Shown piece after piece: positions 9,010-17,358 of a stretch of DNA of 64,000 nt. Both the position numbers and the translations under genes were made by a program. The stretch's first letter is position 1, and every line of letters begins with the position of its first letter. Source of the DNA: Blastococcus tunisiensis (GTDB lineage Bacteria; Actinomycetota; Actinomycetes; Mycobacteriales; Geodermatophilaceae); contig NZ_FOND01000006.1 in NCBI RefSeq assembly GCF_900112815.1, forward strand, positions 66,216 through 130,215. The letters are read 5' to 3'. The notes beneath the pieces were generated by a model, which saw only the letters and a program-made list of their open reading frames with translations, did not search any database and had not been told where the DNA came from.

Positions 9010-10313
9010 GGCGACGCCTGACCGCGGCCGCCGTCCGGCGCGCGACCGTCCTCGTGGTGGAGGTGCCCGGCTGGGGACGGACCCGCTGCGCCGTCGAGCG
9101 GGAGATCCGGGACCGCGGCTGGCGTCCGGCGGCGTCCCCGGCGGACGCCGACGTGCTGCTGGTGTGCGGCCGGCCCGGCGCCCGGCTCGCGGCCGCCGTC
9201 GACCTCGCCTGGGAGCAGCTCCCCGGCCCGCGGGCCCGGGCGGAGGTGCTGACCCCGTCGGGCGCGTCCGCGGCCCTCGACCGGGCCCTGGACGGGCTCG
9301 CCGATGACGACGGCCAGCGGGCGGACGCCGCCGCCCGCCCCGGCGACCCGGCCATGGGGATCGGCGCCGACGAGGACCCGGACGGGGACGACGCCGGCTC
9401 GGGACACGAGACGTCCGACGAGGACTCGGACGACGGGGACTCGGACGACGGGGACTCGGACGACGGGGACTCGGACGACGGGGACTCGGACGACGGGGAC
9501 TCGGACGACGGGGACTCGGGCGACGGGGACTCGGGCGACGGGGACTCGGGCGACTCGGGCGACGGATCCGACGATGACGGGGCCGAGGACGACGAGTCCG
9601 GTGAGGACGAGTCCGGTGAGGACGACGCCGACGACTCCGACGACTCCGACGAGATGGACATGGACATGCCGATGCCCGCGGGGATCCCGCTGGCCGGCGG
9701 CGGCGAGGCCCGGGACGGGCTGGAGATGGACCTGCTGCACGTGCCGCTGGGCCCGGTGCTGCCCGCCTGGCCCCCCGGGCTCGTCCTGCACTGCACCGTG
9801 CAGGGCGACGTCGTGCAGGAGGCGCGCGCCGAGGTCCTGCCGCCCGGTCCGGACGCCGAGCCCGACGGGGACCTGGTCCAGGGCTCGCCGGCCGACCGCT
9901 GCGACCGCGCCGCCCGCATCCTCACGGTCGCCGGCTGGGCGGATGCGGCGGCGGCCGCCGCCCGGCTGCGGGACGAGCTGCTGGACGCGGACGGGCCCGG
10001 GAGCAGCCGGCCCGCGCTCGACCGGCTGGACCGCCGGGTGCGCCGGTCGTGGACGCTGCGCCGGTCGTTGCGCGGGGTGCCCGCCGCGGCGGGGAACCCG
10101 CCGGCCGGGGACGTGCACGACCAGCTCCTGCGCCACCTGGACCAGGCCCGGCACCCGCGCGAGGGCGGGGTGCCCACCCCGGTGGCCACCGTGCCGCTCG
10201 ACCGGCTGCCCGACCTCGTCGCCGGGCAGGAGCTGGCCGCGGTGCGGCTGCTCGTGGCGGCCGCCGACCTCTCTCCCGCGACGCTGGTCCGCAGCGGGGC
10301 GGGGCTGTCGTGA
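9000..10313 (+). CDS. Degenerate NuoB-/NuoD-like fusion with Asp-rich repeat linker
   Basis: 437 residues; ATG overlaps the end of nuoA by 10 bases. Residues 15-90 resemble the NuoB (20 kDa) fold: TVLVVEVPGWGRTRCAVE corresponds to the ACC-AxE region, and DADVLLVCGRPGARLAAAVD to the DVLIVAGTVT region, but the N2-cluster cysteines are missing (only C30 and C56 remain). Residues 142-215 are an extremely acidic Asp/Ser/Gly repeat. Residues about 225-437 resemble the start and helical body of NuoD (LGPVLPAWPPGLVLHCTVQG) without the quinone-site HPxTHG. It occupies the B/C/D position of the operon. No electron transfer by N2 seems possible. The homology is my reading of weak similarity, not a search result. 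Confidence 0.7.
   Translation: MGLRRRLTAAAVRRATVLVVEVPGWGRTRCAVEREIRDRGWRPAASPADADVLLVCGRPGARLAAAVDLAWEQLPGPRARAEVLTPSGASAALDRALDGLADDDGQRADAAARPGDPAMGIGADEDPDGDDAGSGHETSDEDSDDGDSDDGDSDDGDSDDGDSDDGDSDDGDSGDGDSGDGDSGDSGDGSDDDGAEDDESGEDESGEDDADDSDDSDEMDMDMPMPAGIPLAGGGEARDGLEMDLLHVPLGPVLPAWPPGLVLHCTVQGDVVQEARAEVLPPGPDAEPDGDLVQGSPADRCDRAARILTVAGWADAAAAAARLRDELLDADGPGSSRPALDRLDRRVRRSWTLRRSLRGVPAAAGNPPAGDVHDQLLRHLDQARHPREGGVPTPVATVPLDRLPDLVAGQELAAVRLLVAAADLSPATLVRSGAGLS
9423..9542 (+). repeat. 15-base in-frame tandem repeat encoding DSDDG
   Basis: Six consecutive copies of GACTCGGACGACGGG (DSDDG), then two copies with GGC replacing GAC (DSGDG), within the NuoB/D-like gene; a decayed partial unit and further Asp/Glu/Ser-rich codons follow to about 9665. 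The near-identity at DNA level suggests recent slippage expansion. The product would be a disordered, strongly negative linker that could bind Ca2+ or other cations, or act only as a spacer. Confidence 0.95.
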
Positions 10314-11251
10314 CCGGCGCCCTCACCCAGGTTCCGGCCGGCTGGGTGCCGCTGGCCGCCGTCCTGCTGCTCGCCCTCGCGGCCCTGGGGGCCACCGTCG
10401 ACGGGGCGCTCGCCGCGCGGGCCCAGGGGCGGCACTGGGGCAGCGGGCTCGGTCTGCCGATGGCCGAGACCGCCCGGCTGCTGCGCCAGCGACGGCGCCG
10501 GACGGTCGCGGCCGACCGGCCGCTGTGGCTCATCGGTACCGGCGGACTCCTCGTCGTGGCGCTGCTCATGGTCGTGGTGGTGCCGCTGGGCCGGTGGACG
10601 CTGAGCGACCTGCCGGTGGGCGTCGTCTGGTTCAACGCCATGGACGTCGTGGTGTGGGCGCTGGTCTGGCTGGCCGGCTGGGGGCCCAACAGCGCGCATT
10701 CCCTGGTCGGCGGCTACCGGTTCCTCGCGCAGGCGCTGGCCTACGAGCTGCCGCTGATGTTCGCGATCACGGCGCCGGCCGTGGCCGCCGGGAGCCTCGC
10801 TGTGGGCGACGTGGTCGCCGCGCAGGAGGGGCTGTGGTTCGCCGTCTGGATGCCGGTCGCCTTCCTGGTGTTCTGCGGCGCGGTGCTGGCCTTCTCCGTC
10901 CGCGCCCCGTTCTCGGCCCCGGCCGGTGCCGATCTCGCGGGCGGCGTGCTCGCCGACTCCTCCGGGATCGACCGCTGGCTGCTGCTCGCCGGCCGCTGGG
11001 CGCTGATGGCCGCGGGGTCGGCCTTCGCCGTGGCCGTCTTCCTGGGTGGCGGCCACGGTCCGCTGCTGCCCGCGTGGCTGTGGTCGCTGGTCAAGACCGG
11101 AGCGCTGCTCGCGGTCCTGGTGTGGGTCCGGCGGCGGCTGCCGACCGTGCGGCCCGACCGGCTGCTGCCGTTCGGCTGGGTGGTGGTCCTCCCGCTGGTG
11201 CTGCTGCAGTTGCTGGTCGTCGCCGTCGTCGTCGTCGTGGGAGGGAGCTGA
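10310..11251 (+). CDS. nuoH: NADH-quinone oxidoreductase-like subunit H (divergent)
   Basis: 313 residues from a GTG overlapping the previous stop (GTGA). About eight membrane helices; GWGPNSAHSLVGGYRFLAQALAYELPL (residues 123-149) matches the NuoH signature GWxPNxKxxLLGALRxxAQxxSYE. The loop that is normally ERTPFDLPEAESEL reads RAPFSAPAGADLAGG (198-212), so several acidic residues of the quinone/E-channel are missing. This divergence parallels the loss of NuoB/D active-site residues next door. A role as membrane adaptor of a modified complex I is inference. Confidence 0.8.
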   Translation: MTGALTQVPAGWVPLAAVLLLALAALGATVDGALAARAQGRHWGSGLGLPMAETARLLRQRRRRTVAADRPLWLIGTGGLLVVALLMVVVVPLGRWTLSDLPVGVVWFNAMDVVVWALVWLAGWGPNSAHSLVGGYRFLAQALAYELPLMFAITAPAVAAGSLAVGDVVAAQEGLWFAVWMPVAFLVFCGAVLAFSVRAPFSAPAGADLAGGVLADSSGIDRWLLLAGRWALMAAGSAFAVAVFLGGGHGPLLPAWLWSLVKTGALLAVLVWVRRRLPTVRPDRLLPFGWVVVLPLVLLQLLVVAVVVVVGGS

Positions 11252-11252
11252 G

Positions 11253-11801
11253 GTGGTCGACGACATCGTGTTCTGGGGCCTAGCGGTCGTCTCCGTCGCC
11301 TCCGGCGTCGCCGTGTTCCGGGTGGACTCGATGGCGCGGGCGACGTACGCCCTCGCCGTCTCGTTCGTCACCGTCGGGCTGGTCCTGCTGCTGTTCGGGC
11401 TGGACTACCTGGGGATCGTGGTCGTCCTGATGATGGTGATGGAGATGGCCATCATGGCCATCTACATGATCATGTTCATGGGGATGAACCCCGCGCTCAT
11501 GCCGATGAGCATGGTCCACGGCAAGCGGACGGCGGTCACCGTCGCGGGGCTGACCTTCGCGGTGCTGGCCGCCGGCATCCTCCTCGTCGACTGGCCGGAA
11601 CGTCGCGGTGCGCCCGCCGCCGACCTCACCCTCTCCCTCGGGCACGCCGTCATGGGCTCGAAGATGCTGGTGATGATCACCGTGAGCGCGGTCCTCTTCG
11701 CCACGATCGTCTCGGCGCTCGTGCTGGCGCTGCCCCGCGGTCGTTACGACACCGACGGTGCCGACGACGGCGACCGAGCCTCCGGCGAGGCGCCATCATG
11801 A
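11253..11801 (+). CDS. nuoJ: NADH-quinone oxidoreductase-like subunit J
   Basis: 182 residues from GTG 11253, two bases after the nuoH stop, with GGAGGGAG upstream. Five membrane helices. It is recognised by RVDSMARATYALAVSFVTVGLVLLLFGLDYLGIVVVLMMV-type helices, with the Met-rich helix (MVMEMAIMAIYMIMFMGMNP) standing where NuoJ normally has its conserved Tyr and pi-bulge segment. In complex I this subunit couples quinone chemistry to the antiporter subunits. Ends in an acidic tail and overlaps nuoK by four bases. Confidence 0.85.
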   Translation: MVDDIVFWGLAVVSVASGVAVFRVDSMARATYALAVSFVTVGLVLLLFGLDYLGIVVVLMMVMEMAIMAIYMIMFMGMNPALMPMSMVHGKRTAVTVAGLTFAVLAAGILLVDWPERRGAPAADLTLSLGHAVMGSKMLVMITVSAVLFATIVSALVLALPRGRYDTDGADDGDRASGEAPS

Positions 11802-12100
11802 CCCTGCAGACCGTCCTCCTGGTGGCCGCCGCGCTCTTCTGCGTCGGCCTCTACGGGGCCATCTCCCAGCAGGTCGTCGTCATGGTGATGATGGGCCTGG
11901 AGCTGATGCTCAACGGCGTGATCCTCGCGGCCGGCGCCTTCTGGTGGTTCCTCTCCCCCGCGCCCGACGGCCAGGTCCTCCTCCTCGTCGTGATCACGGC
12001 GATGACCGTGGAGATGGCCATGGGCTTCGCCGTCGCCACCCTGCTGCACCGCTCCCGCGGCTCCGACATGACCGACATGGCCACGGACCTGTCCCGGTGA
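11798..12100 (+). CDS. nuoK: NADH-quinone oxidoreductase-like subunit K
   Basis: 100 residues, three membrane helices, normal for NuoK/MrpC-type subunits. Both intramembrane glutamates of the E-channel are kept: E35 in MMGLELMLNG and E72 in TVEMAMGFAVA. ATG overlaps the nuoJ stop (ATGA). The intact acidic pair, unlike NuoH, suggests that proton transfer toward the antiporter subunits is still under selection. Confidence 0.9.
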   Translation: MTLQTVLLVAAALFCVGLYGAISQQVVVMVMMGLELMLNGVILAAGAFWWFLSPAPDGQVLLLVVITAMTVEMAMGFAVATLLHRSRGSDMTDMATDLSR

Positions 12101-14019
12101 GCGCCGCCCTGCTGTGGTCCCTGGTCGGGCTGCCCGCCGTGGTCGGCGCACTGCTGTGCGCGGCCGGCCGGCGGGCCGACCGGGCGGCGCCGGCCGTGGC
12201 CGTCGGCACCGCCGTGCTGCTGCTGGGCGCGGCGGTCGCGGTCGCCGTGCAGCGCCCGGAGGTCTCGGTCCCCTTCCTGCCGGGTGCGGACCTCGGCCTG
12301 GCGGTGGACGCGCTCTCGGCCGTGGTGCTCCCGGCCGTCGCAGCCGTGACCCTGCTCGTGCTGGTCTTCTCCGCCGGTGAGATCGCCGACGCCCGGGGCC
12401 GCTTCTTCGGCCTGATGCTGCTGTTCGCCGCCGCGGTGGCCCTCACGGTGACGGCCACGACGCTGCCCGCCCTGCTGTTCGCGTGGGAGATCATGGGCGC
12501 CACCTCCTATGCGCTGATCGCGTTCTCCTGGCGGGATCCCGACCGGGTCGGTGCGGGGACGACGGCGTTCCTCACCACGCGGGCCGCCGACGTCGGCCTG
12601 TACGTGGCCGCCGGCGCGGCCCTGGCCGGCGGCGCCGGGCTGGGGCTCGCCGAGCTGCAGGACGCCGAGGGGCCGTGGCTGGACGTCGTGGCGGCGGGCG
12701 TGCTGGTCGCCGCCCTGGGCAAGGCGGCGCAGCTGCCGTTCTCGTTCTGGCTGTCGCGGGCCATGGAGGGACCCAGCCCGGTCAGCGCGCTGCTGCACTC
12801 GGCGGCCATGGTGGCCATGGGCGGCTACCTGCTGCTGCGCACGGCGCCGCTGCTCGAGGCGTCCGGGTGGGCGGCGACGACCGCGGCCTGGGTGGGTGCG
12901 CTCACCGCCGTGGCGCTGGGCGCGGTGGCGCTCGCCCAGCACGACCTCAAGCAGACCCTCGCGGCCTCCACCTCGGCCCAGCTCGGGTACGTGGTGCTCG
13001 GCGCCGGGGTGGGCGGCGTCTCGGGCGGCGCGGCGCACCTGGTGGCCCACGCCGCGACCAAGGCGCTGCTGTTCCTGGTGGCCGGGGCATGGCTCTCGGC
13101 CCTGGGCACCAAGCAGCTGACCGCCCTGCGGGGAGCGGCGCGCCGGTGGCCGCTGGTCGGCGTCCTGGCGACCGTGGGAACCCTGTCGCTGGCCGGGGTG
13201 GTGCCGCTGTCGCTGTGGGCCACCAAGGACGACGTGCTGGCCGTCGCCAAGCACTCGTCGGTGGCGCTGTACGTCGTCGGCCTGGTCGGTGCGGCGCTGT
13301 CGGCCGCCTACGCGGCCAAGGTGCTCTGGCAGATGTGGGGGCCACTCCCGGCCGACGCCGAGCGGGGCTACGACACCGAGCGGCAGGGCACCCGGCGGAT
13401 CGAGCTGGTCCAGACGGCGCCCATGGTCGTCCTGGCCGCCGGTGCCGCCGTCCTCGGGCTGCTCGTCTGGCCGCCCGTCGGCGAGGCGATCCGCCGGGCG
13501 CTGGGGGAGGTCGGCGCGCCGCGCCCGGGCGTCGTCGAGCTCGTCGTCTCGTCGGTCCTGGCGGTGGGCGTCGTCCTTGCGGTGCGCCGGTGGCCGCACC
13601 CCGAGCCGGCCTGGGCCATCCACTGGCTGGGGCTGGGTGCGGCCACGCAGGCGCTGGTGGTGCGACCGGTGCTGCGGCTCGCCGAGGCCCTGGCGAGGTT
13701 CGACGACCGGGTGCTCGACCGGTCCGTGACGGGGGCGGCCGTCGCCGTGCGCGGCATGGCGAGCGGCTTCGCCCGGTTCGACGACCGCGTGCTCGACCGC
13801 GGTGTCGAATCGACCGCGGCCGGCAGCGTCCGCGTGGCGCGTGGCGCCGCGATCGCCGATTCGGCCGGGTTCGACGGGGCCGCGGAGGGGGTGGCCGGTG
13901 CCGCGCGTCGGCTCGGCGACCTGCTCCGGCGGACCCAGACCGGCCAGCTGCACCAGTACTACGTCCAGGCCGCCGTGGTGCTCGCCGCCGCGCTGGCGCT
14001 CCTGCTCCTGACGAGGTGA
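12097..14019 (+). CDS. nuoL: NADH-quinone oxidoreductase-like antiporter subunit L
   Basis: 640 residues from a GTG overlapping the nuoK stop. About 15-16 membrane helices. The proton-translocation residues are present: E131 (FAWEIMGATSYAL), K209 (ALGKAAQLPFSFWLSRAMEG) and the later WATKDDVL lysine. The C-terminal part after residue 530 carries a duplicated segment (ARFDDRVLDR twice) before the final hydrophobic helix, in the place of the lateral piston helix of canonical NuoL. Proton pump subunit at the distal end of the membrane arm. Confidence 0.92.
   Translation: MSAALLWSLVGLPAVVGALLCAAGRRADRAAPAVAVGTAVLLLGAAVAVAVQRPEVSVPFLPGADLGLAVDALSAVVLPAVAAVTLLVLVFSAGEIADARGRFFGLMLLFAAAVALTVTATTLPALLFAWEIMGATSYALIAFSWRDPDRVGAGTTAFLTTRAADVGLYVAAGAALAGGAGLGLAELQDAEGPWLDVVAAGVLVAALGKAAQLPFSFWLSRAMEGPSPVSALLHSAAMVAMGGYLLLRTAPLLEASGWAATTAAWVGALTAVALGAVALAQHDLKQTLAASTSAQLGYVVLGAGVGGVSGGAAHLVAHAATKALLFLVAGAWLSALGTKQLTALRGAARRWPLVGVLATVGTLSLAGVVPLSLWATKDDVLAVAKHSSVALYVVGLVGAALSAAYAAKVLWQMWGPLPADAERGYDTERQGTRRIELVQTAPMVVLAAGAAVLGLLVWPPVGEAIRRALGEVGAPRPGVVELVVSSVLAVGVVLAVRRWPHPEPAWAIHWLGLGAATQALVVRPVLRLAEALARFDDRVLDRSVTGAAVAVRGMASGFARFDDRVLDRGVESTAAGSVRVARGAAIADSAGFDGAAEGVAGAARRLGDLLRRTQTGQLHQYYVQAAVVLAAALALLLLTR
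13693..13800 (+). repeat. Duplicated 30-base segment inside nuoL
   Basis: Two imperfect 30-base direct repeats at 13693-13722 and 13771-13800, 78 bases apart, each encode ARFDDRVLDR. The codons differ slightly between copies (gcgagg versus gcccgg), so the duplication is not recent. It lies in the amphipathic region just before the last membrane helix. Confidence 0.85.
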
Positions 14020-14021
14020 CC

Positions 14022-15509
14022 GTGCTCAGCCTGATCGTCTTCCTGCCCCTGGCCGCCGCCGTCGCGCTGGCGGCCGCGCGCGGCCTGCCCGACGCGGTGG
14101 CCCGCTGGGCGTGGCTCGGGGTGACCGGGGCCGAGCTGGTGCTGGTCGGCGTGCTCGTCGCCGGCTACGACACCCCCGCCGACGGGGGGCTCGCGTGGGA
14201 GGAGCGGCTGCGCTGGATCCCGTCGGTGAACAGCAGCTACCACGTCGGGGTCGACGGGCTGTCGCTGCCGCTGGTCGCGCTGACGGCCGTCGTGTTCTGC
14301 GCCTGCGCCGGCTACTCGCTGAAGGAGGGCCGCCGCCCGCGTGCCCTGGCCGCGCTGTTCCTGTTCCTGCAGTCGACCTGCATGGGGCTGTTCGCCGCGC
14401 AGGACCTGATCCTGTTCTTCCTGTTCTTCGACCTGTCGATCGTCGGCATGTACTTCGCCATCGCGGGGTGGGGCCACGGCGGTGCCGCCCGCTCGGCGCT
14501 CAAGTTCTTCCTCTACACCTTCCTGGGCAGCCTGGCGCTGCTCGTCGGCTTCATCGGCCTGTACCTCGCCGCCGACCCGCACACCTTCGACATCCCCCAG
14601 CTGGTCGCGGCGGCCCCGCTCGCCGACGACGCGGTCGCCGGCGCGTGGGTGCTGGGCGCCGTCCTCCTGGGGCTGGCGGTGAAGACGCCGACCGTCCCCT
14701 TCCACACCTGGCTGCCGCCGGCCCACACCGACGCCTCGGCGATCGGGTCGGCGGTGCTGGCCGGGATCCTGCTGAAGATGGGCACCTACGGGTTCGTCCG
14801 GATCGCGATGCCGGCCATGCCCGAGGCCTGGCAGGCCTGGGCGTGGGTGATCCTCACCGTCGGCGTCGTCTCCGTGCTGTACGGCGCCCTGGTCGCGCTC
14901 GCCCAGAGCGACGTCAAGCGGATGATCGCCTACACCTCGGTCAACCACATGGGCTACGTGCTGGTCGCGGTCGGGGCCGCCGGCCTGGTCGCCGAGGGCG
15001 CCGAGGCGCGCGAGCTGGCGGTGACCGGCGCGGTGACCCAGATGGTCAGCCACGGGCTGATCACCGCGGCGCTGTTCCTGCTGGCCGGGGTGCTGCACGA
15101 CCGCACCGGCAGCTACGCCATGGCCGACTACGGCGGCCTCGCCGCGCCCGCCCCCCGGTACGCGGGGTTCTTCGCGGTCGCCGCGTTCGCCTCGCTTGGC
15201 CTGCCCGGCTTCAGCGGTTTCGTCGCCGAGTTCCAGATCTTCGCCGGCAGCATCGGCGCCACCTGGTTCGCCGTCCTCGCCGTGCCGGGGATCCTGGTCA
15301 CCGCGGCGCTGTTCCTGCGGGCGTACCAGCGGCTGTTCACCGGGCCGACGACCGGGCGCGCGGAGGGCTTTCCCGACCTCCGCCCCCGCGAGCTGGTGCC
15401 CGTCGGCGTGCTGCTGCTGCTGTCGCTCCTGATCGGCGTGCTGCCCTGGCCGCTGCTGGACCTCATCGCCCCGGCGGCGGAGACCGTCGTCGGCCTGGTC
15501 AGCCGGTAG
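14022..15509 (+). CDS. nuoM: NADH-quinone oxidoreductase-like antiporter subunit M
   Basis: 495 residues from GTG 14022, which has GAGG five bases upstream; a GTG at 14016 overlapping the nuoL stop is an alternative. About 14 helices. K221 (LAVKTPTVPFHTWLPPAHTDA) and the LLKMGTYGFVR helix match NuoM. The conserved TM5 glutamate is replaced by Asp (D137 in LFFLFFDLSIVGMYF). Pump subunit between NuoL and NuoN. Confidence 0.92.
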   Translation: MLSLIVFLPLAAAVALAAARGLPDAVARWAWLGVTGAELVLVGVLVAGYDTPADGGLAWEERLRWIPSVNSSYHVGVDGLSLPLVALTAVVFCACAGYSLKEGRRPRALAALFLFLQSTCMGLFAAQDLILFFLFFDLSIVGMYFAIAGWGHGGAARSALKFFLYTFLGSLALLVGFIGLYLAADPHTFDIPQLVAAAPLADDAVAGAWVLGAVLLGLAVKTPTVPFHTWLPPAHTDASAIGSAVLAGILLKMGTYGFVRIAMPAMPEAWQAWAWVILTVGVVSVLYGALVALAQSDVKRMIAYTSVNHMGYVLVAVGAAGLVAEGAEARELAVTGAVTQMVSHGLITAALFLLAGVLHDRTGSYAMADYGGLAAPAPRYAGFFAVAAFASLGLPGFSGFVAEFQIFAGSIGATWFAVLAVPGILVTAALFLRAYQRLFTGPTTGRAEGFPDLRPRELVPVGVLLLLSLLIGVLPWPLLDLIAPAAETVVGLVSR

Positions 15510-15515
15510 CCGCCC

Positions 15516-16922
15516 GTGCACAAGGAACCGCTGGCCCTGCTCCCGGAGATCTGCCTGCTCGCCGGGGCCGTCGCGACCCTGCTCGCGGGGTCGTTCCTCC
15601 CCCGCGAGCGGCAGTGGGTCGCGCGCCTGGTCGCCACCGCCGCCCTGGTCGCGGCCGGGGTGACGGCCGCGCTGGCCCTGGCCGACCCCGTGCGCACCGT
15701 CTACGGGGGGACGTTCGCCGTCGACACGGCCACCGGCGCGGTCCGGCTGGTCGTGGCCGCATCCACCCTGCTGGTCATCGGGCTCGGCGTGGACGAGCTG
15801 GCCGGTACCCGCCGGGAGAGCGAGACCTACGCGCTGCTGCTGCTGGGCGCGTTGGGGGCCTCGGTCATGGGCAGCACCACCGACCTGCTGGTGCTGGCGA
15901 TCGCCTTCCTGCTCGGCAGCATCCCGCTGTACGGGCTGGTCGGCATGCTGCGCTCCCCCGGGGCCGCCGAGGCGGCCCTGAAGACCTACCTGCTCGGTGC
16001 GTTCTTCGGCATCGTGCTCCTGCTGGGCGCCACCGTCCTCTACGGGCTCGGCGGGGCCACCGCCTACACCGCCCTGGCGGGCGGGCTGGGCGGCGTACCG
16101 GTTTCCGCGCTCGCCGTCGGGCTGCTGGGCGTCCTGGGTGGGCTGATGTTCAAGGCCGGGGGCGTTCCGGGGCACTTCTGGGTGCCCGACGCCACCCAGG
16201 CAGCGGGCACGCCGGCGGCGGCCTTCCTCACGACCGTGCCCAAGATCGGCGCCCTGGTCGCGGCCTACCGCCTGCTCACCGTGCTGCCGCCGACGGCGGA
16301 CTGGACGCTGCTCGTCGCCGTCCTCGCGGCGGCGACCATGACGCTGGGGAACCTGGCGGCCTTCGCCCAGTCCGACGTCCGGCGGCTGCTGGGCTGGTCG
16401 ACGGTCAGCCAGGTCGGCTACCTGCTCATGCCCGTCGCCGTCGCCGGTCGCGGCGACGAGGCGCTCCCGGCGCTGCTCTTCTACCTGGCCGGCTACGCGG
16501 TCAGCAACCTCGCCGCGTTCGCCGTGGTGGCGGCCGTCCCCGGGCGGAGGAGCCTCGAGGACCAGCGCGGTCTCGCTGCGGGGTCGCCGTGGCTGGCCGG
16601 CGCACTGGTGATCAGCCTGCTCAGCCTCGTCGGCACCCCGCCCACCGCGGTCTTCGTGGGCAAGCTGTCGGTGTTCACCGCGGCCTGGGACGGCGGGCTG
16701 GCCTGGCTGGTCGTGGTGGCCGCCGCGAACACCGTCGCCAGCCTCTTCTACTACCTGCGCTGGATCGCCCCGGCCTTCGGCCGCCCCGAGGAGGGCACCG
16801 GGCAGGGCCGACCCCGCCGCTACGCCGCCGTGGCCGCGGTGCTGGCCGCGGCCTGCGTCCTCGGCCTCGGACTGGCCGCCGGTACCGTCCTGCCGCTGCT
16901 CGACGGTCCGCTCGCCGGCTGA
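15516..16922 (+). CDS. nuoN: NADH-quinone oxidoreductase-like antiporter subunit N
   Basis: 468 residues from GTG 15516, last gene of the operon. About 14 helices. K213 (GGLMFKAGGVPGHFWVPDATQ) and the later TVPKIGALVAAYRLL lysine are kept, but the usual TM5 glutamate (FxxxExxSLPLY) reads AFLLGSIPLYGLVG, with L132 at the Glu position. The gene converges on the ccm operon; only 49 bases separate their ends and I see no clear hairpin terminator there. Confidence 0.9.
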   Translation: MHKEPLALLPEICLLAGAVATLLAGSFLPRERQWVARLVATAALVAAGVTAALALADPVRTVYGGTFAVDTATGAVRLVVAASTLLVIGLGVDELAGTRRESETYALLLLGALGASVMGSTTDLLVLAIAFLLGSIPLYGLVGMLRSPGAAEAALKTYLLGAFFGIVLLLGATVLYGLGGATAYTALAGGLGGVPVSALAVGLLGVLGGLMFKAGGVPGHFWVPDATQAAGTPAAAFLTTVPKIGALVAAYRLLTVLPPTADWTLLVAVLAAATMTLGNLAAFAQSDVRRLLGWSTVSQVGYLLMPVAVAGRGDEALPALLFYLAGYAVSNLAAFAVVAAVPGRRSLEDQRGLAAGSPWLAGALVISLLSLVGTPPTAVFVGKLSVFTAAWDGGLAWLVVVAAANTVASLFYYLRWIAPAFGRPEEGTGQGRPRRYAAVAAVLAAACVLGLGLAAGTVLPLLDGPLAG

Positions 16923-16971
16923 CCCGCGCCGCACCGCTCGCCGGAGGAACCTCGACGCGCCGGTGGCTCAC

Positions 16972-17358
16972 TCAGTCCCGGGCCACGTCCAGCGTGGTGT
17001 GCATGCCGGCGGCGCTGTGCCCGCCCACGGTGCACTCCAGCTGCACCTGTTCGCCGGCCGTCACCTCGACCTCGACGGTCTGCTGCTCCCCGGGCCCGAG
17101 CAGATCGCTGGCCCACAGCGTCGATCCGCCCTGCACGAGCACGACGTCGTGGGCGCTGCTGCCGGCGTTGGTGACGGTCACCTCCACGGGACCGGGCAGC
17201 AGCGTGCCCGCCGAGAGCTGGTAGCGGTACTCCTGCATGCCGATCCGCAGCTCGCTGACCGGCGGCCCCTCCGGCACCGGGGCCGCCGGGCCGGAGGCTC
17301 CACAGGCGGTGAGCAGGGCCGGCGCCATCAGCAGCAGGACCGCGGTGGCGCGTCTCAT
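16972..17358 (-). CDS. Cupredoxin-like lipoprotein
   Basis: 128 residues. Signal peptide with lipobox LLTAC (C19), so the mature protein is probably anchored outside the membrane. The body reads as one beta-sandwich domain (YQLSAGTLLPGPVEVTVTNAGSSAHDVV) with candidate copper ligands H70, C109, H114 and M119 (LECTVGGHSAAGMH), the layout of a type 1 blue-copper or sulfocyanin-like site. ATG overlaps the ccmHI stop (ATGA). It may be an electron carrier to the caa3 oxidase or a copper donor for CuA; its place in the ccm operon supports a respiratory role. Confidence 0.82.
   Translation of the reverse strand: MRRATAVLLLMAPALLTACGASGPAAPVPEGPPVSELRIGMQEYRYQLSAGTLLPGPVEVTVTNAGSSAHDVVLVQGGSTLWASDLLGPGEQQTVEVEVTAGEQVQLECTVGGHSAAGMHTTLDVARD

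Noticed and set aside
9423-9542. CRISPR-like array
   Set aside because: 15-base units without spacers, in frame inside a coding gene; a coding minisatellite.
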